Below are positions 27,020 to 39,309 of a stretch of DNA of 64,000 bases, one piece after another. Made by a program: the position numbers and the translations under genes. How positions within the stretch are numbered: the first letter of the stretch is position 1; each line of letters begins with the position of its first letter. The notes beneath the pieces were generated by a model, which saw only the letters and a program-made list of their open reading frames with translations, made no database searches and was not told the DNA's origin. The stretch comes from Aptenodytes patagonicus (Eukaryota > Chordata > Aves > Sphenisciformes > Spheniscidae). The stretch spans positions 22,782,932 to 22,846,931 of the forward strand of contig NC_134950.1 in the NCBI RefSeq assembly GCF_965638725.1. The letters are read 5' to 3'.

Positions 27020-29811
27020 GGTGCGGGCTGGGGGCGCGGGGATGCGCCGGGGCCGGGAACCGGGAGGCTGCAGCGCGGGGGGGCCCGTGTCCGCCGCTCT
27101 GGGCGGCAGCGCGGGGATAAATGAGCCTTTCAGAGCGCGGAGCCCGAGCTCCCTCCCCGGGGAGGCCGGGAATTTCCATCCTGTAACCGAGCGGGAACGT
27201 CCAGGCAGAGCCATCCCCCCGCAGCCATTGGCACGGGGGCCGGGGGGCTCCCGCCCCCTCGGGCCAGGCCCCGCGGAGCTTTCCCCGGGCGATGCCGGCA
27301 CCCCCCGGCCGCGCCGTGCCGTGCCGAGCGGCGGCAGGGCTGCGGGGGGCGCGGGCACGCTAGGGTGGCCCTCCCGGCCCTCTCGGAGCACCAAGGAGCC
27401 CTCTTCCAAGTCTTCAAGAATTCGCTCTGCAGGCGGTAACACCTTTCTGATGAATGAGCCGTTTGGCCAAGAAATCGCATAACGCCACAGCAGGAGCCTG
27501 ATGCACCGTGAGTGGAAACAGTGATTAAATAGCGGCCGGGTATAAATCGCCGGTTTCATTTTAACAGAAGTGCAAGGTAAGGACACAAAATCCGTCTGAA
27601 CAGCAGCGGAATTTGGACTTTTATCGAAGAACTTGGTGTTGCCTGACTGAACATTGTCAGTAACACAAGAAGAGTCCTCGGCAACCCAGCATAAACCATC
27701 TCATTTTGCTTTCATTCAAAATAATATTTTACTTTTCAGCATACTAGAAATGAAAGCACTATAAAATAAAGAATGCCATATCTCCTTAAGCATTAGAAAT
27801 AGAAATAACAAATATTTGAAATATAACTTCTGTATGCTGCAATCTTCGTGGGATTTGTAGAGGTAGAGTTTCCAGAAGGGGGAGATAAGCTTCAATACAT
27901 TTTTTTTTTCTGAAGTATTTAACAAAACCACACATTTCTCCTGTAGGAATGCATGTCACAAGACATTGAGCCATTCACGCTAGACCGCGCAGAACCAGAT
28001 TTTTGTTTACACTAAACCTCTCCACGTTGCTCTGACTGCAGTTACCTCTGCACTTTAAGCCACTTCTGCCTTTCTCCCCTTTCTACGTCCATACTGGCTG
28101 AACAATAGCAGTGAGGTGCGATTTGCACCACAGGTCGCACTGCTGTCATCAACCCCATCACACGCTGTCCTGAGAACTGGGACTGACGTCAGCCGCGTTG
28201 CTGAGGTGTGGGCTCCTGCCTTGTGGAGAAGTGCAGCAATACACCCAGCTGACTTATAAAACAGCTAGTAAATAATAATGGTTCCCTAAACCAGTTGGGA
28301 AAATTTATGGAATGATGTAAATCCTCAATTATAATGATCGCTTCTGTGACAGCCTCAGTGAACATCCACAAACATGCACATGCAGAGGCTTCATTGTGCA
28401 ATTGCGTGCCGCTACCAGCAAACCTTCCTGCCTCTGGTCCGGGTTGGTGGCAATACTGCGAAGACGGTAATGTTTGACTTCTCTGTAACATGCATGTTCA
28501 CACAAGCATCGTTCCCAAGTGGCTGGGGATCCCCAGCATCAATATGGGCTGCTGCTAAGGCACGTCCCTTCCCAGACTGCCCAACTTCTGTGTTACAGAA
28601 TTAATTTCTTCAGGCAAGGTGCAATAGCCGAAGCACACAGCACAGCAGCACTGTACACCTTCCTAATACAAATACTCTGTGGTTTAGATAACAAAATTTG
28701 CACGTACATCCATACAGATTTCCCCACCTGGGTTTGCTCACCATTAGAGTTTGGGTCTGGGCTAGAAGCTTTTAAATCCCAAATGGCTGGTTTTGCCAGG
28801 GGAAGTGAACTGAGGAGCGCTCTAAAAGAAGGTCTTAGCAAATAATGGTGGGACGTCTGCTCTGAGCTCTGGTAAGTGCACTGTGCAGTTCCTAGCGCTC
28901 ATTTGACTTGCAATGTGCATTACCATCTGGAAAACAGAAATATCAACATCCTCTTTAGCCTGCTTCAGTCCGAGCAAGCCTTGCCATCTGCTAGGTTTAT
29001 GCTCTGTGGGCTTTTGACATATTTAAATGCTTCTGAGGGCAGCAACCGTTGTTAAATGCCGGTGAGATACTCGAATTGAATCAGAACTACTGACCTACTT
29101 TGCCTTAAATATTTCCCGGACAAAAGGAGCTGTTGTAATAAATTTGCCTGAGCATCTTCAAACCAGGATCCATATTATGTCAACTAGTGATTCCTTCATC
29201 TTACCCATACTGCCATATGATATAGAGTTTATCTTTTATACGTGGCTTTACAAACATATCAGCAAAGATGATGAGGTACATACATCCACCATTTAAATGT
29301 CACTAAAATCTTCCACATGATCAGTCTGCTGCTGCACAACCCAGGCAGGCTCATGCAAGGTCACTGTGGCACCATTAGTGCGCCATACACAGCAGATTCT
29401 CACACCACCAGGCTGGTGCCATGAGTGCAGTCTCTCTGCTGTGACTTGAGCCATTTCCCCCCCTCACATAGCCTCTCAGCATCCCAAAAACCAGCCACAA
29501 GCCTGGAGAGGAGGATGTGCTCATACATACACGTGTTTCCATTCACCTCAGCTATAAAACATTTAAATTCAAGGGGCTGCCCACTGGGTCACCGGGTCCC
29601 TCCTCCTTTCTTGTGCAAACTGTTCTGGTTTACGAATACTATTTATTAGAGCACTGGTTTGAATTCAACCAGTAAATAATTGCTATTCATTCCTTGGTCT
29701 TGACAAAGTGAAACAACTGCAGTAGGAAAGATTAGGAGCATTTTGTCATGGGAACCCATTGCCCATGGTTAATGCAGAGCCCGGGAATGAAAGACCAGGT
29801 CCATATTCCAA

Positions 29812-29868
29812 ATCTGGTAGAAGAGACACAGATCTGGTAGAACAGACCCAGATCTGGTAGAAGAGTCT
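29812..29868. repeat. 20-bp tandem repeat, about 2.8 copies
   Basis: Unit ATCTGGTAGAAGAGACACAG repeated with few changes; a candidate length-variable minisatellite. Confidence 0.85.
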
Positions 29869-30666
29869 CCTTACACAGTGAGGAGAAGCTTTAACCACTC
29901 AGAAATGGATTCCTCTCAGATGGGAACTATATTACTTGAGGCTTTTCACAACCAGGAAAACCAGGCTTAGGTGCCTTAATATTACAGTAGGTTCAAGGCT
30001 GAGGATCCTGAGCCCCTTTAAAGAGGCCCAGTAAGGTAAGCGCCAAGACCTGGACCTGTCATCTGCTTTTAACTCTTACTGCTTTATACATTTCCCTGTT
30101 CTGGCAATGTCTGGGGATTTTGACTTTGATTGGCAGTCCTATCTGTGCAGTGCTTTGGGGAACGTGTGCATACCCTGGGGTAAGCAGCAGAGTGCTCAGG
30201 GTTAGCACGGCAGTGCTCAGCACCGCAACACTCGGGATCTTTGCTGATCTACCCTTGGTGCTTTTAATTGTGGAGTTCATCATTTAGCTCTTGTTCACTT
30301 TATTACTGATATTTTAGGGTGAGCTGTAAGTCGGTGTAAAAGGCTGAGATCAGAGAAGACTGTTGAATTTCTTGAATGGCTCTTTGCAGCCTGCCTGTCT
30401 GATTGAGGAAACAAAGAGCCGTCTGTGCTGCTGTAGAAGAAAACCAAAGTAAGAGCTCTCAGGGAAATTTATTACAGGTTTAAGAAATAGATTTCATTTT
30501 CTTCCACAAAAAAAATCTTTGGAACTGCATAAATATCAATGGGATCGTGGCCTTGATCCCTTCTAACACCTTTTAATTTAAGTATATTATTGATATAGCA
30601 TGCTTAATATTTTAAAATAATCCAAAACTTCTCTCCCTCTATTTTGTTGCTTTACTAGCAACTAGC

Positions 30667-30691
30667 TAGGTGCTAGCTTTACTAGCACCTA
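30667..30691. repeat. Perfect hairpin, 10-bp arms
   Basis: TAGGTGCTAG, loop CTTTA, CTAGCACCTA. Intergenic; no function assigned. Confidence 0.8.
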
Positions 30692-31774
30692 TTTAACAAA
30701 TCTTCCAGTAGCTTCTACATAAACATGATAAGCGTGGCATTGCAGTCACAGTAGTGCTTTGCAGGTACACATATTAACAATTGAAATCTTAAAAACTAGT
30801 TTTGGGCAGATTTTTAGTGGACTATAACACTCACTGATGTCCTCTTTCCTCCTCTGAGAAAAGCTTAAAAGTGTAAGTCATATCAATATTCTACTTGTTG
30901 AGACTCTATACCTCCAGGTGACAGTCAAGTCATGCTAACAGTTCATTATGCAAGCCATGAAAAAAAAAAAAAATTGATCATCTGAGTGACAGCCAGAAAG
31001 AACAGGCAGAGGTTAGAGCATAATAACAGAGTTCGTCAAAGACAAGAGGGGTGTAACTGTCAGGAAAGCGCATGCTAACCCTTCGGAGGCTTGTCTGCAG
31101 AAGAAGATTCCTGTGTCCATATACAGGAGGATGGCATTTTTTGAGTGCGAGAGAAAAATTCCGCAGTTAAGTGTTAATTCTTTACTTCTGAATAAGCACA
31201 TGGCGGGTCTTAATGTTACTATAGGAAACATTGTATTTTTGCACAATAGAAAACACTAGAGAGAGGATTAACACTTTTTATTACTCAGATTAATTAAGTT
31301 TTCTATTGAGATAAATCTTTAACATTGTTACCAACAAGTCAAGACCAGGACATGCCTCAGATACCACGGAGCTCATCTTGTGGAAACAGCTCCTTTCATA
31401 GCCCGCTGGGGCTTCTAGGCAGATCTTTTTTTTCTGTCCAAGTCATTAGTTGATTTCTAGTTGCATTTCCCTATAGCTGTGGCTTTTACAATAATAATGG
31501 AAGCATTGAATATCTTAAACTAAACACCACTCACAAATTGTCAGAGTTAGATAAACTTTAATAAAACTATTTGGAAGAACTGTCTGCTTCACTGATAAAG
31601 GGTAACTCAGGATATCCAGACATGTCCATAGTGTAAATGTTATGATGAAAAGCCCATACTGAGACCTGTTTTCACTGATTGCTGGCTGAAAATGTCTGAC
31701 TCTGAAGGAGTCTGGTCTGTAGCTCTGCAAGACTGTCTCCCAAGTGCAGCTGGCGCAATCCTGGCTGCAGTCAT

Positions 31775-31860
31775 GGAAACGTTTGGGTTGGAAGGAGCAT
31801 CTGGAGCTCATCTGGTCGAAACAGGTCTAGTTAGATCGGGTTGCTCAAGGACTTGTGCAC
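31775..31860 (-). mobile_element. Small CR1 fragment
   Basis: Antisense CR1 3'-end words in order: GTTTGGGTTGGAAGGAGCAT, GGAGCTCATCTGGTC, GGGTTGCTCAAGG. Diverged and short. Confidence 0.6.
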
Positions 31861-32670
31861 ATGGTAGAATGGGAAAAGTAATTCAGTCCAGTTTTAAGTT
31901 AAATTCTTAAAGAAGATGGTGATTATAGAGAGCAGAATAAATGTACAGGGGGTCTTCAGTGAATCAGCATGCGCAAGGAGAGAGCTGAGGCTCAGGAGAA
32001 ACACTTGCTCATTAGAGTGGTTGTGAATTAGTCAATGGTAAAAAAAACTTGGCTGTCTCATTGAATTCTCAGTGAATAGAAAGACCTTTTGCGGAACTGA
32101 AAAGCTAACTCTCCTTGAATCCTGTGCTAGTAAATGGTTATTGGGATGTGAAATACAATGCTCCATTCAGACAGGAAAGCTTCTTCAATGAAGGGAACAA
32201 TCTTGGGTTTTCTACACCATTCATCAAGTGCACTTCCACAGGTCTGTGCTTCCAGTTTTGGAAGACAGTGCTTCGAATTAGTGATAACCCTAAAATGAAA
32301 GGAATGGACTGGAACTTTGAAATGTTTATTTTTATTTGTATCCAGCAAGCCCTTTGAAAAGGAGTTCCTCAGGATAAGCAAGGCAGCAATGAGGAGTGGG
32401 GTGCAGGCTGAGGAAGGGCTGGGTAGCGCTTCGGCATGGCTTACAGAAACCAGAGGTCTATAGCCACCATAGCTGGCACACACAAAATACACCGAAGCCT
32501 GTGGATGCAAGAGGATTTGGTCACAGAAACAAAAGAATTGGCCCCGGACACTCAACAGTTGCACAAAACTTCCCATCTCAGAGGAGAGACAGAGAGAGAG
32601 GGGCAGAGCCACAACAGCAATGACAGTTCTGAACATACATGGTCGCTGCGGCTCTGCCTGTTGCATGTAG

Positions 32671-33101
32671 GTTGGTGAGGGGTCTGGAGAACAAGTCTTA
32701 TGAGGAGCGGCTGAGGGAACTGGGGTTGTTTAGCCTGCAGAAAAGGAGGCTGAGGGGAGACCTCATCGCTCTCTACAACTACCTGAAAGGAGATTGTAGC
32801 GAGGTGGGTGTCGGTCTCTTCTCCCAAGTAACAAGCGATAGGACGAGAGGAAATGGCCTCAAGTTGCGCCAGGGGAGGTTTAGATTGGGCATGAGGAAAA
32901 ATGTCTTTACTGAAAGAGTGGTTAAACATTGGGACAGGCTGCCCAGGGAAGTGGTGGAGTCCCCATCCCTGGAGGTATTTAAAAGACGAGTAGATGAGGC
33001 ACTTAGGGACATGGTTTAGTGGACATGGTGGTGTTGGGTCGACGGTTGGACTCGATGATCTTAGAGGTCTTTTCCAACCTCAATGATTCTATGATTCTAT
33101 G
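32671..33101 (+). mobile_element. CR1 LINE 3' end (young, 5'-truncated)
   Basis: Begins within the ORF2 C-terminus ([20 protein letters not shown]), continues through the 3'UTR, and ends TCAATGATTCTATGATTCTA. Very close in sequence to the copies at 12.1 and 17.4 kb. Confidence 0.95.
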
Positions 33102-35299
33102 TAGTGGTGGAGCCTGGAGCCTGCGGCATTCCTGAGACCCGGCTTCTCACATCCACACTGTCCCCCCAGGTGGCCTGACCTCAGCGAAGAAGCGCCATGG
33201 CTTGCTGCAAGCAGGGCTGTGGAGCTTCTGGGCAGCACCTACCTCATCTGTTCACTGATGACTCACTGTCACCAAAAGGGCAATGTATTTACAGGGGCTG
33301 CTGGGTCAGGCACAGTGAGAGAGGGTCACCATGAGCAGTTCAGCGGGGTCATCCCATAGCTAGCCCCGAGGATCCTTCAACAGATAAACTCTTGCATTAA
33401 AATTTTTATATGTGCTAAAATAGAAATCTTACTTGACTTGCATCAACCACTGACTAGTGCAATGGCGCTGGAAAGGATCAAGCACAACACTGAATCCCTG
33501 GCTCACGTGGAGATTAAATTGTGCTTGGCCAGAACAGCGAAAAACCTACCAGGTTCCTGTGAATAAAAATGTCTTTTCAAGTCCTTCTTTGAGTTATATT
33601 TTTTACAGCAGGTGCTTATCCTACTGGGCTTTTGTGTGGCATGACTTTGTTTCTAGTGTGGTTTCCTTACTTCTGTCCTTGTAACTTTGCTGTAATTACA
33701 GCACCTCTTGGTTGATTAAAAATCTCATAAATGAGTTCACAATTTGCCATTGCCAAATACAGAAGCTTCAGTAAGTGTGCCCTAAAAATATCTAATGCTG
33801 TTGAGGTTAGATTAATTTAAAAGGCAAAGTCCTCCCTTGTTTTTTATGGGGTGTGCTTTCTTGGTTTTTCCTACTGGCTTGGTGACTTTCCATTTCTCTC
33901 CATAGGGAACCTCATCCCGACTATCAGCTTCTCTCACAGTGTCCATTCTCAGGATGATCTTGCCTACAAAAATCACATTTTAAGAAAAAGAGCTCCAATT
34001 AATTTCCATGGTGAGTCCTGACTTTAGCCAGCCCACCACATTGGCATCTCATCCGCTCAGTGGCAGGTCACACCCCTGTCAGTGACATCTCTTCATGTTT
34101 CACGGAATGATACGTGTCTGGATGTCCCTGTAGAGCATCCACTTGTTCTTTAGTTGGAAGTCTGGATCACAGCCCTACCTGTAGGAATCTGGAAGGAGAG
34201 CAAGCCCAAGAGAGGACTGTGTCCAGTGGGCAACATCAGGGACTCAAACCCAGTGCCAAGAAACCTGTTCAGCTGCTTCAGCATCCTCAAATCTTCAGCT
34301 CGGTCATTCAAGACTTGCATGCACTCTCGGGTAGTAGGTATGATACTACTAGAGTTGGGTCTGGAGAGAATGCAGCTTCCCAGCTAGCTGAAGTGATCAA
34401 CTAATTAAATAACTTACTAATAATTTTCTCTAGGACCTTATCTGGCAGTGACTCATTTTCGTCTCCATGTCATTTTGTTATCCAGTTTTATGTGGTCAAG
34501 CAGAGCATCAGGAAGATAAACTGGGATGCACATTATCTTCATAAAAATATAGATACTTTGCTCATCCTTCATACACAACAAACATGGAACATACTCTTTC
34601 CTGTTAGGATCCCTTTGGTGGCCGTGCCTAATGATCCCACCATCATCTCTGTAACTTACAAACCTACTTAATGGAAGTAAAATTTCTTCTTGCTGTTTCT
34701 CTTCACCTTGTATGTCAAGAGTGAGTCCTAAAGTATCAGTGTGTTCCTCTCCACTTAAAACACCCGACGTTCTCTCATGACAATCTGCCATACCTGAGAG
34801 AATGCTCTCTAGGCCGGAGATCAGTGTCCCTCCAGTTCACCTACACCCAGCACCGAGTGCCCATTTCCACAAAAATTGCTCTCTTCCACACAGCTCTTCT
34901 TGCAGAAACTATTACCCTCTCCAGCTCCTGTTTGTGCTGAGAAACCAGCTGTGAGCCATTTAATGAAGGTAGGTTTAAAGAGATTTCATGTTTGTCATTA
35001 CATTATTTTAACTAGTAAGACCTCAGATAAAGCAAACTTTTATTTTAGATTTAGTTTTGATGAACAAAGTTGGAACACAGGGAATGAGCATTAATGAAGA
35101 GCTCAGATAGAAATGTCCTGGCATGTTTTTAATCTTTTAATTATACTTTGCATCTCAAGTGCTTTTTAGTAGGAAGTAAAATCCGGTTAATGTACAGAAG
35201 CGGATTTCATAGATGTACATCAGAAAGATACTCTGAGCTCCGCTTCTAGAGATACAAAGCAGACAGCTCATAAAGGTGTGGTATAGGTTGCCCAACATC

Positions 35300-35305
35300 T
35301 TTATT
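35300..35305 (-). terminator. Candidate distal poly(A) signal, FZD6
   Basis: AATAAA on minus, followed by GATGTTGGG as a possible G/U element. One of several candidates. Confidence 0.3.
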
Positions 35306-38300
35306 TTTAATTACAGTTAAACTCTAGTCCATTAAAAAAATAGATAAACATGTTAAGGGACAAAAATAAGAGTGAAAGAGTAAGTGCAAAAAAAGGTAAT
35401 GCACAGGAAATAGCATTTATTCTCACGAGACTCTAAAATACCTTTGGTGCCAGCCATCTAAATTGCTGTGAATGCCAGTGGTTAATACTGGCAGAAATCT
35501 TTACCAGTGAGCGCAGCCAAACAGAGAGCGGCCAGATGCCTTCAAAGAGCGATTCAACAAGCGGCCAGGGTCAAGGGAGGGATGTAGCATTTCTCCTTTG
35601 ACGTGCAGCGATCTGAAATTGCACATTGAGACTGGGTGGTCAAACTTCAAAGGGAAACGTGATTCCTCATCCTATTCAGCTACTGCATTTTTCAGTGCTT
35701 TGTAGAACGCTAAACTTGTTTTTATTAAAGTTCAACTTTTCATATTTAAATATTTTTTTTTCTTCTGAAATTCAACTAGATTTTACCATCTTTAAACCAA
35801 ATATATGCTGCACCCTGTAAAGAAAAAGGACCTACAGTTCTCTATGAATCAGTTGAACAACCGGCAAAGAAAAAAGCATGATGCTTCAGCTTGTTAATAC
35901 TCCATACTTGAATTGTTTTTTATTTTTGAAGTTTAAAAAAGCAAAAGGATTTAAAGATATTTTAAATACTGTAGATATTTTTCTTATTATAAGCTAATAG
36001 CACCTTTCAAATGTTACCAATAGAAACAAAATACCATTTTTTTCCATATCCTGGGTTAGTTTTGCAAACTTCGACTATTTTTTCCAAATATGTGCATAGC
36101 TTTATTTTATACTCTAGGTAAACTTCATCCCAATTTTCACTAAAAAAAATTGCAAAATAGGACCGTAAAATGAGAGTGTATACAAAATGTACCATAAAGC
36201 TACTGTAGTGGCAATCTCAGGTGCTGTTTATATCACAACTCAAATATGATTTAGTATGTTAGATTTATCTTCTCCTTCGAAAGATTTTCTATGCAATTTT
36301 CTATTCGGTGTAATGCATATTTTGAAGTGATTTATGACAGAGATCCATTACAAAAAAGAGAAGTAAAAGACCATTTAGCACACACATTTTAAGGCTTGCA
36401 GAAGTTGTCAGTATCCTTTGTTCTAGCTTTCTGCAAACAAAGGCAGAAAACAAGACTGAAATGGCTGTATCCATCTTAAATTATAGTGCATCTTTCAGAA
36501 GACAGCCAGTCTCAATTAAATGACTTAAGTTGATGGAGATGTTCAAGTTACTGTTACAGTTTAAGAAAAGGCCTTTTAATATGAATTGTCTATTTTCAGT
36601 TTTAACTTTGGTCAGGTAACAGATGAAAGCAAATAACCCAAACACCTTTTGTTAGAGAAACTGTTTATGAGGTTCTTAATAGTCCATCGCTGTAAGGCAG
36701 ACTTCCATACCCTCACTCATCTCCGCACCTCTTCTTTCAGCTTCTTTCCCCCATCATTTTTGTGGGCATTCAAATAGCTGTTTAACTTTCCAGTTACTGC
36801 TTGGGTATTTCAAGGTTAAAGCATCCAGGGACCACAAACTCTTCAGCTATAAAGGTCACCTTGGGAATTCACATTCTGCACGTTATTTCTGGTACGACAG
36901 CACGGGAACACACAAGTGCCACAGCCTCATTCTACCACTTCCAATGGATGTTATGATTACTGCTTAGTTAGTAGTTCACAGTTCTTTGAAAATGTATCTA
37001 TTTTTAAGCCCACAGTATTGCCGTAACTTCAAAATTGCTTTGTATTCATCTTTTTTAGAGCAGTTACCACAAAAGCATGACTTTTACTGAACTACCTAAA
37101 AAAGGGAATGATATTAGATAAATTAAAAATGTGTATCAATATTTTAAGAAGGTTGAGCAAGAGCATAGCATGGAAATACATATTCTATGTAATCTAAAGG
37201 AGGTCTTTAACTAGAGGTCATGAAAGAAAGAACGCTCTAAACGTTTAGGATGAAAGCACTCGTTCAATTTCTCACTCTCCATGTTCATGTGAACAATTCC
37301 CAGCATTGTTCTGTCTCAGTTTCTCACTTACACAGGAGGGATAAAACATTGCAATACTTACTACCTCACACAGCTCTAAGAAAAAATACATTAAAGGGTC
37401 TTAGGTGCAAAAATACTACAGTAATACAGCAACAAACATGCTACAACTAGCTAATAAGAAGTATTAACTCAGAAGCTCTTACTATACAACAGTATATTTT
37501 ATTACTAACAAAGACAGTAATAACAGAACTACTGAACATGTGTATAAAGTTACCCGTTTACAAACATGACTACAAGAATGAAGGGTACTTAGTGTGCATT
37601 TTCACAGGAGACTTTTCAGATCTTTCTCACTGTCCTTCTCAGCAGCAAGGATGTATTTTATATTTGTATATTTTAAATGGGGAAATTATAAAAGAAATAG
37701 CACGTCCTATTTAAGGCAATAAATTACAAATGCTAAAATGCCGATGCTGCAATATAAGGGTAAATACATTCCATTTTTAATGCACGATGGATAAAACAAA
37801 TAACTTCACTTTATCAGAACTGTAGTTCCCGTTGATTCAGCATATACATGACCTTTGTACCACGACAGTTTTGTTTGATTGTTTAAAGCATCACCACAAA
37901 TGCTGCCCAAATTGGAAAACAATTTTTCTGCATAATATCAAAATATTGAGAAATATTCTTATTAGTAATCAGATGTAAGATGCTGAACGGTCTTACAAAA
38001 CGCATTGACATTTAGGTTCAGGAAACAGCAAAACCCTGGCTCCAAATTATCTCAAGTAATAAATCACATTGACTTCACTGGAACCAGGATTTCTTAAGAG
38101 CTGAATGATAAAATTCTTATCCACGTCAGCAGTACTTGCTCTTGAGAACTACCCTATCATAAGAAAGGCTACAAAAAAGACCTTTTTGATTTAAAGAAAA
38201 TATATTGCTGTAGTATATAGAAAAATTAAGCTTTGTAGAAAAAGCATCTTGTTTTCAGTAAGTATATTGTTAAACAAGCCTGTATATTAATAACAATAGT

Positions 38301-38406
38301 TTATTTTCTGCAAGGTATTTCTCTACAGAATTAAAAAAAGTTACTTGCATAGAAACAACGTGAAACAACACTTTCACTGCAGCTCAGTAAAAAAACCCCA
38401 AAGTGT

Positions 38407-38450
38407 ACACTTCAGATTCTGTCCCCCATGCCGCCAGGGATCTGAAGTGT
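38407..38450. repeat. Hairpin, 11-bp perfect arms, 22-base loop
   Basis: ACACTTCAGAT ... ATCTGAAGTGT, about 0.7 kb after the FZD6 stop, so possibly a 3'UTR stem-loop. Confidence 0.8.
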
Positions 38451-39152
38451 TTTCTTCATTGCCTGATCACCACAGGACTGTTGACTTTAGTAACACCTAA
38501 GGGAAGAATGTTGACTTTACCGAGTTTGTACAATACATACAAAACAGTAGTTCTAAATATTGACCTTACGCAGTCAATTATTTACAAAATTCATTTTTCT
38601 GTACAAAATAAATCACTATAATTCCAGATTCCCTTTCATATTCAGTGTACAAACTACCATAAAACAGTGCTATAGTTGATACATCATGACACATAATTTA
38701 GAGTATTTATAAATTTGTGTATCCCTTAAGTGATACTGCTGTTTAAGACACAGTAAAAAAGAGAAAAAAATTAACAAGTTTTGAAAGTATCAAAGATGCA
38801 GATGTAACTTTTATGCCTTGAAAGGTAGCAGTGCTTTTTAAGCATTATTTTAATGCAATTCATTACTAAGTGTTCCTTATGTTGGGAATAATATTCGTTT
38901 CTCTCATCTTTTTCTTAAATTACTGCTAGTCAATCCAGCCATGTCCTACAGAATTTCCATTTCCATTATTCCTGGATAGGATTAAATATAGTACATTATT
39001 GCTAGCTGTCCCTACAACAAAACTTACATTTTTTAAGTGCAAAGCAAGATATGTGTGGTTTTTAATAAGGCACAGAATATCAGTTATTTCCAGTGTAACA
39101 GAATCCGTATCAGTTTTATACATTGAAAATGTTCATATAAAATTTCAATCTT

Positions 39153-39309
39153 TCAAGGGTTTGAACTGTTTCCTGAATCCAACTCTCTTCTGGTGTCTGA
39201 AGCCGAGTAGACAAGTAGCGATACGGAAGCTGACTGTGAGACTCCAGGTATTTGGGAACAGCTGCTTTGTAATGCAGGAGATTCAATAAAATCATTCTTA
39301 GGAGTTATT
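39153..39309 (-). CDS. FZD6: FZD6 last exon, tail end and stop
   Basis: Codes 51 residues from [14 protein letters not shown] to NSSNP, then TGA at 39155-39153. Similar in position and character to the human tail (ISPKSD..., SLLVHPVSG): [13 protein letters not shown]. Confidence 0.88.

Larger units (their letters stand above)
27401..35280. other. Intergenic region between CTHRC1 and FZD6
   Basis: Upstream of CTHRC1 and downstream of FZD6. Recognised content: a 20-bp minisatellite (29812-29868), a hairpin (30667-30691), a small CR1 piece (31775-31860) and a young CR1 (32671-33101). All other open frames here are short and lack codon structure; I call no gene. Confidence 0.75.
35281..39152 (-). 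other. FZD6: FZD6 3' region (probable long 3'UTR)
   Basis: AT-rich and free of recognisable mobile elements, unlike its surroundings. Minus-strand AATAAA signals (plus TTTATT) occur at 38300, 37498, 36101 and 35300. The last is followed on the minus strand by GATGTTGGG. It contains a perfect 11-bp-arm hairpin at 38407-38450. How much is 3'UTR is unknown. Confidence 0.5.
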
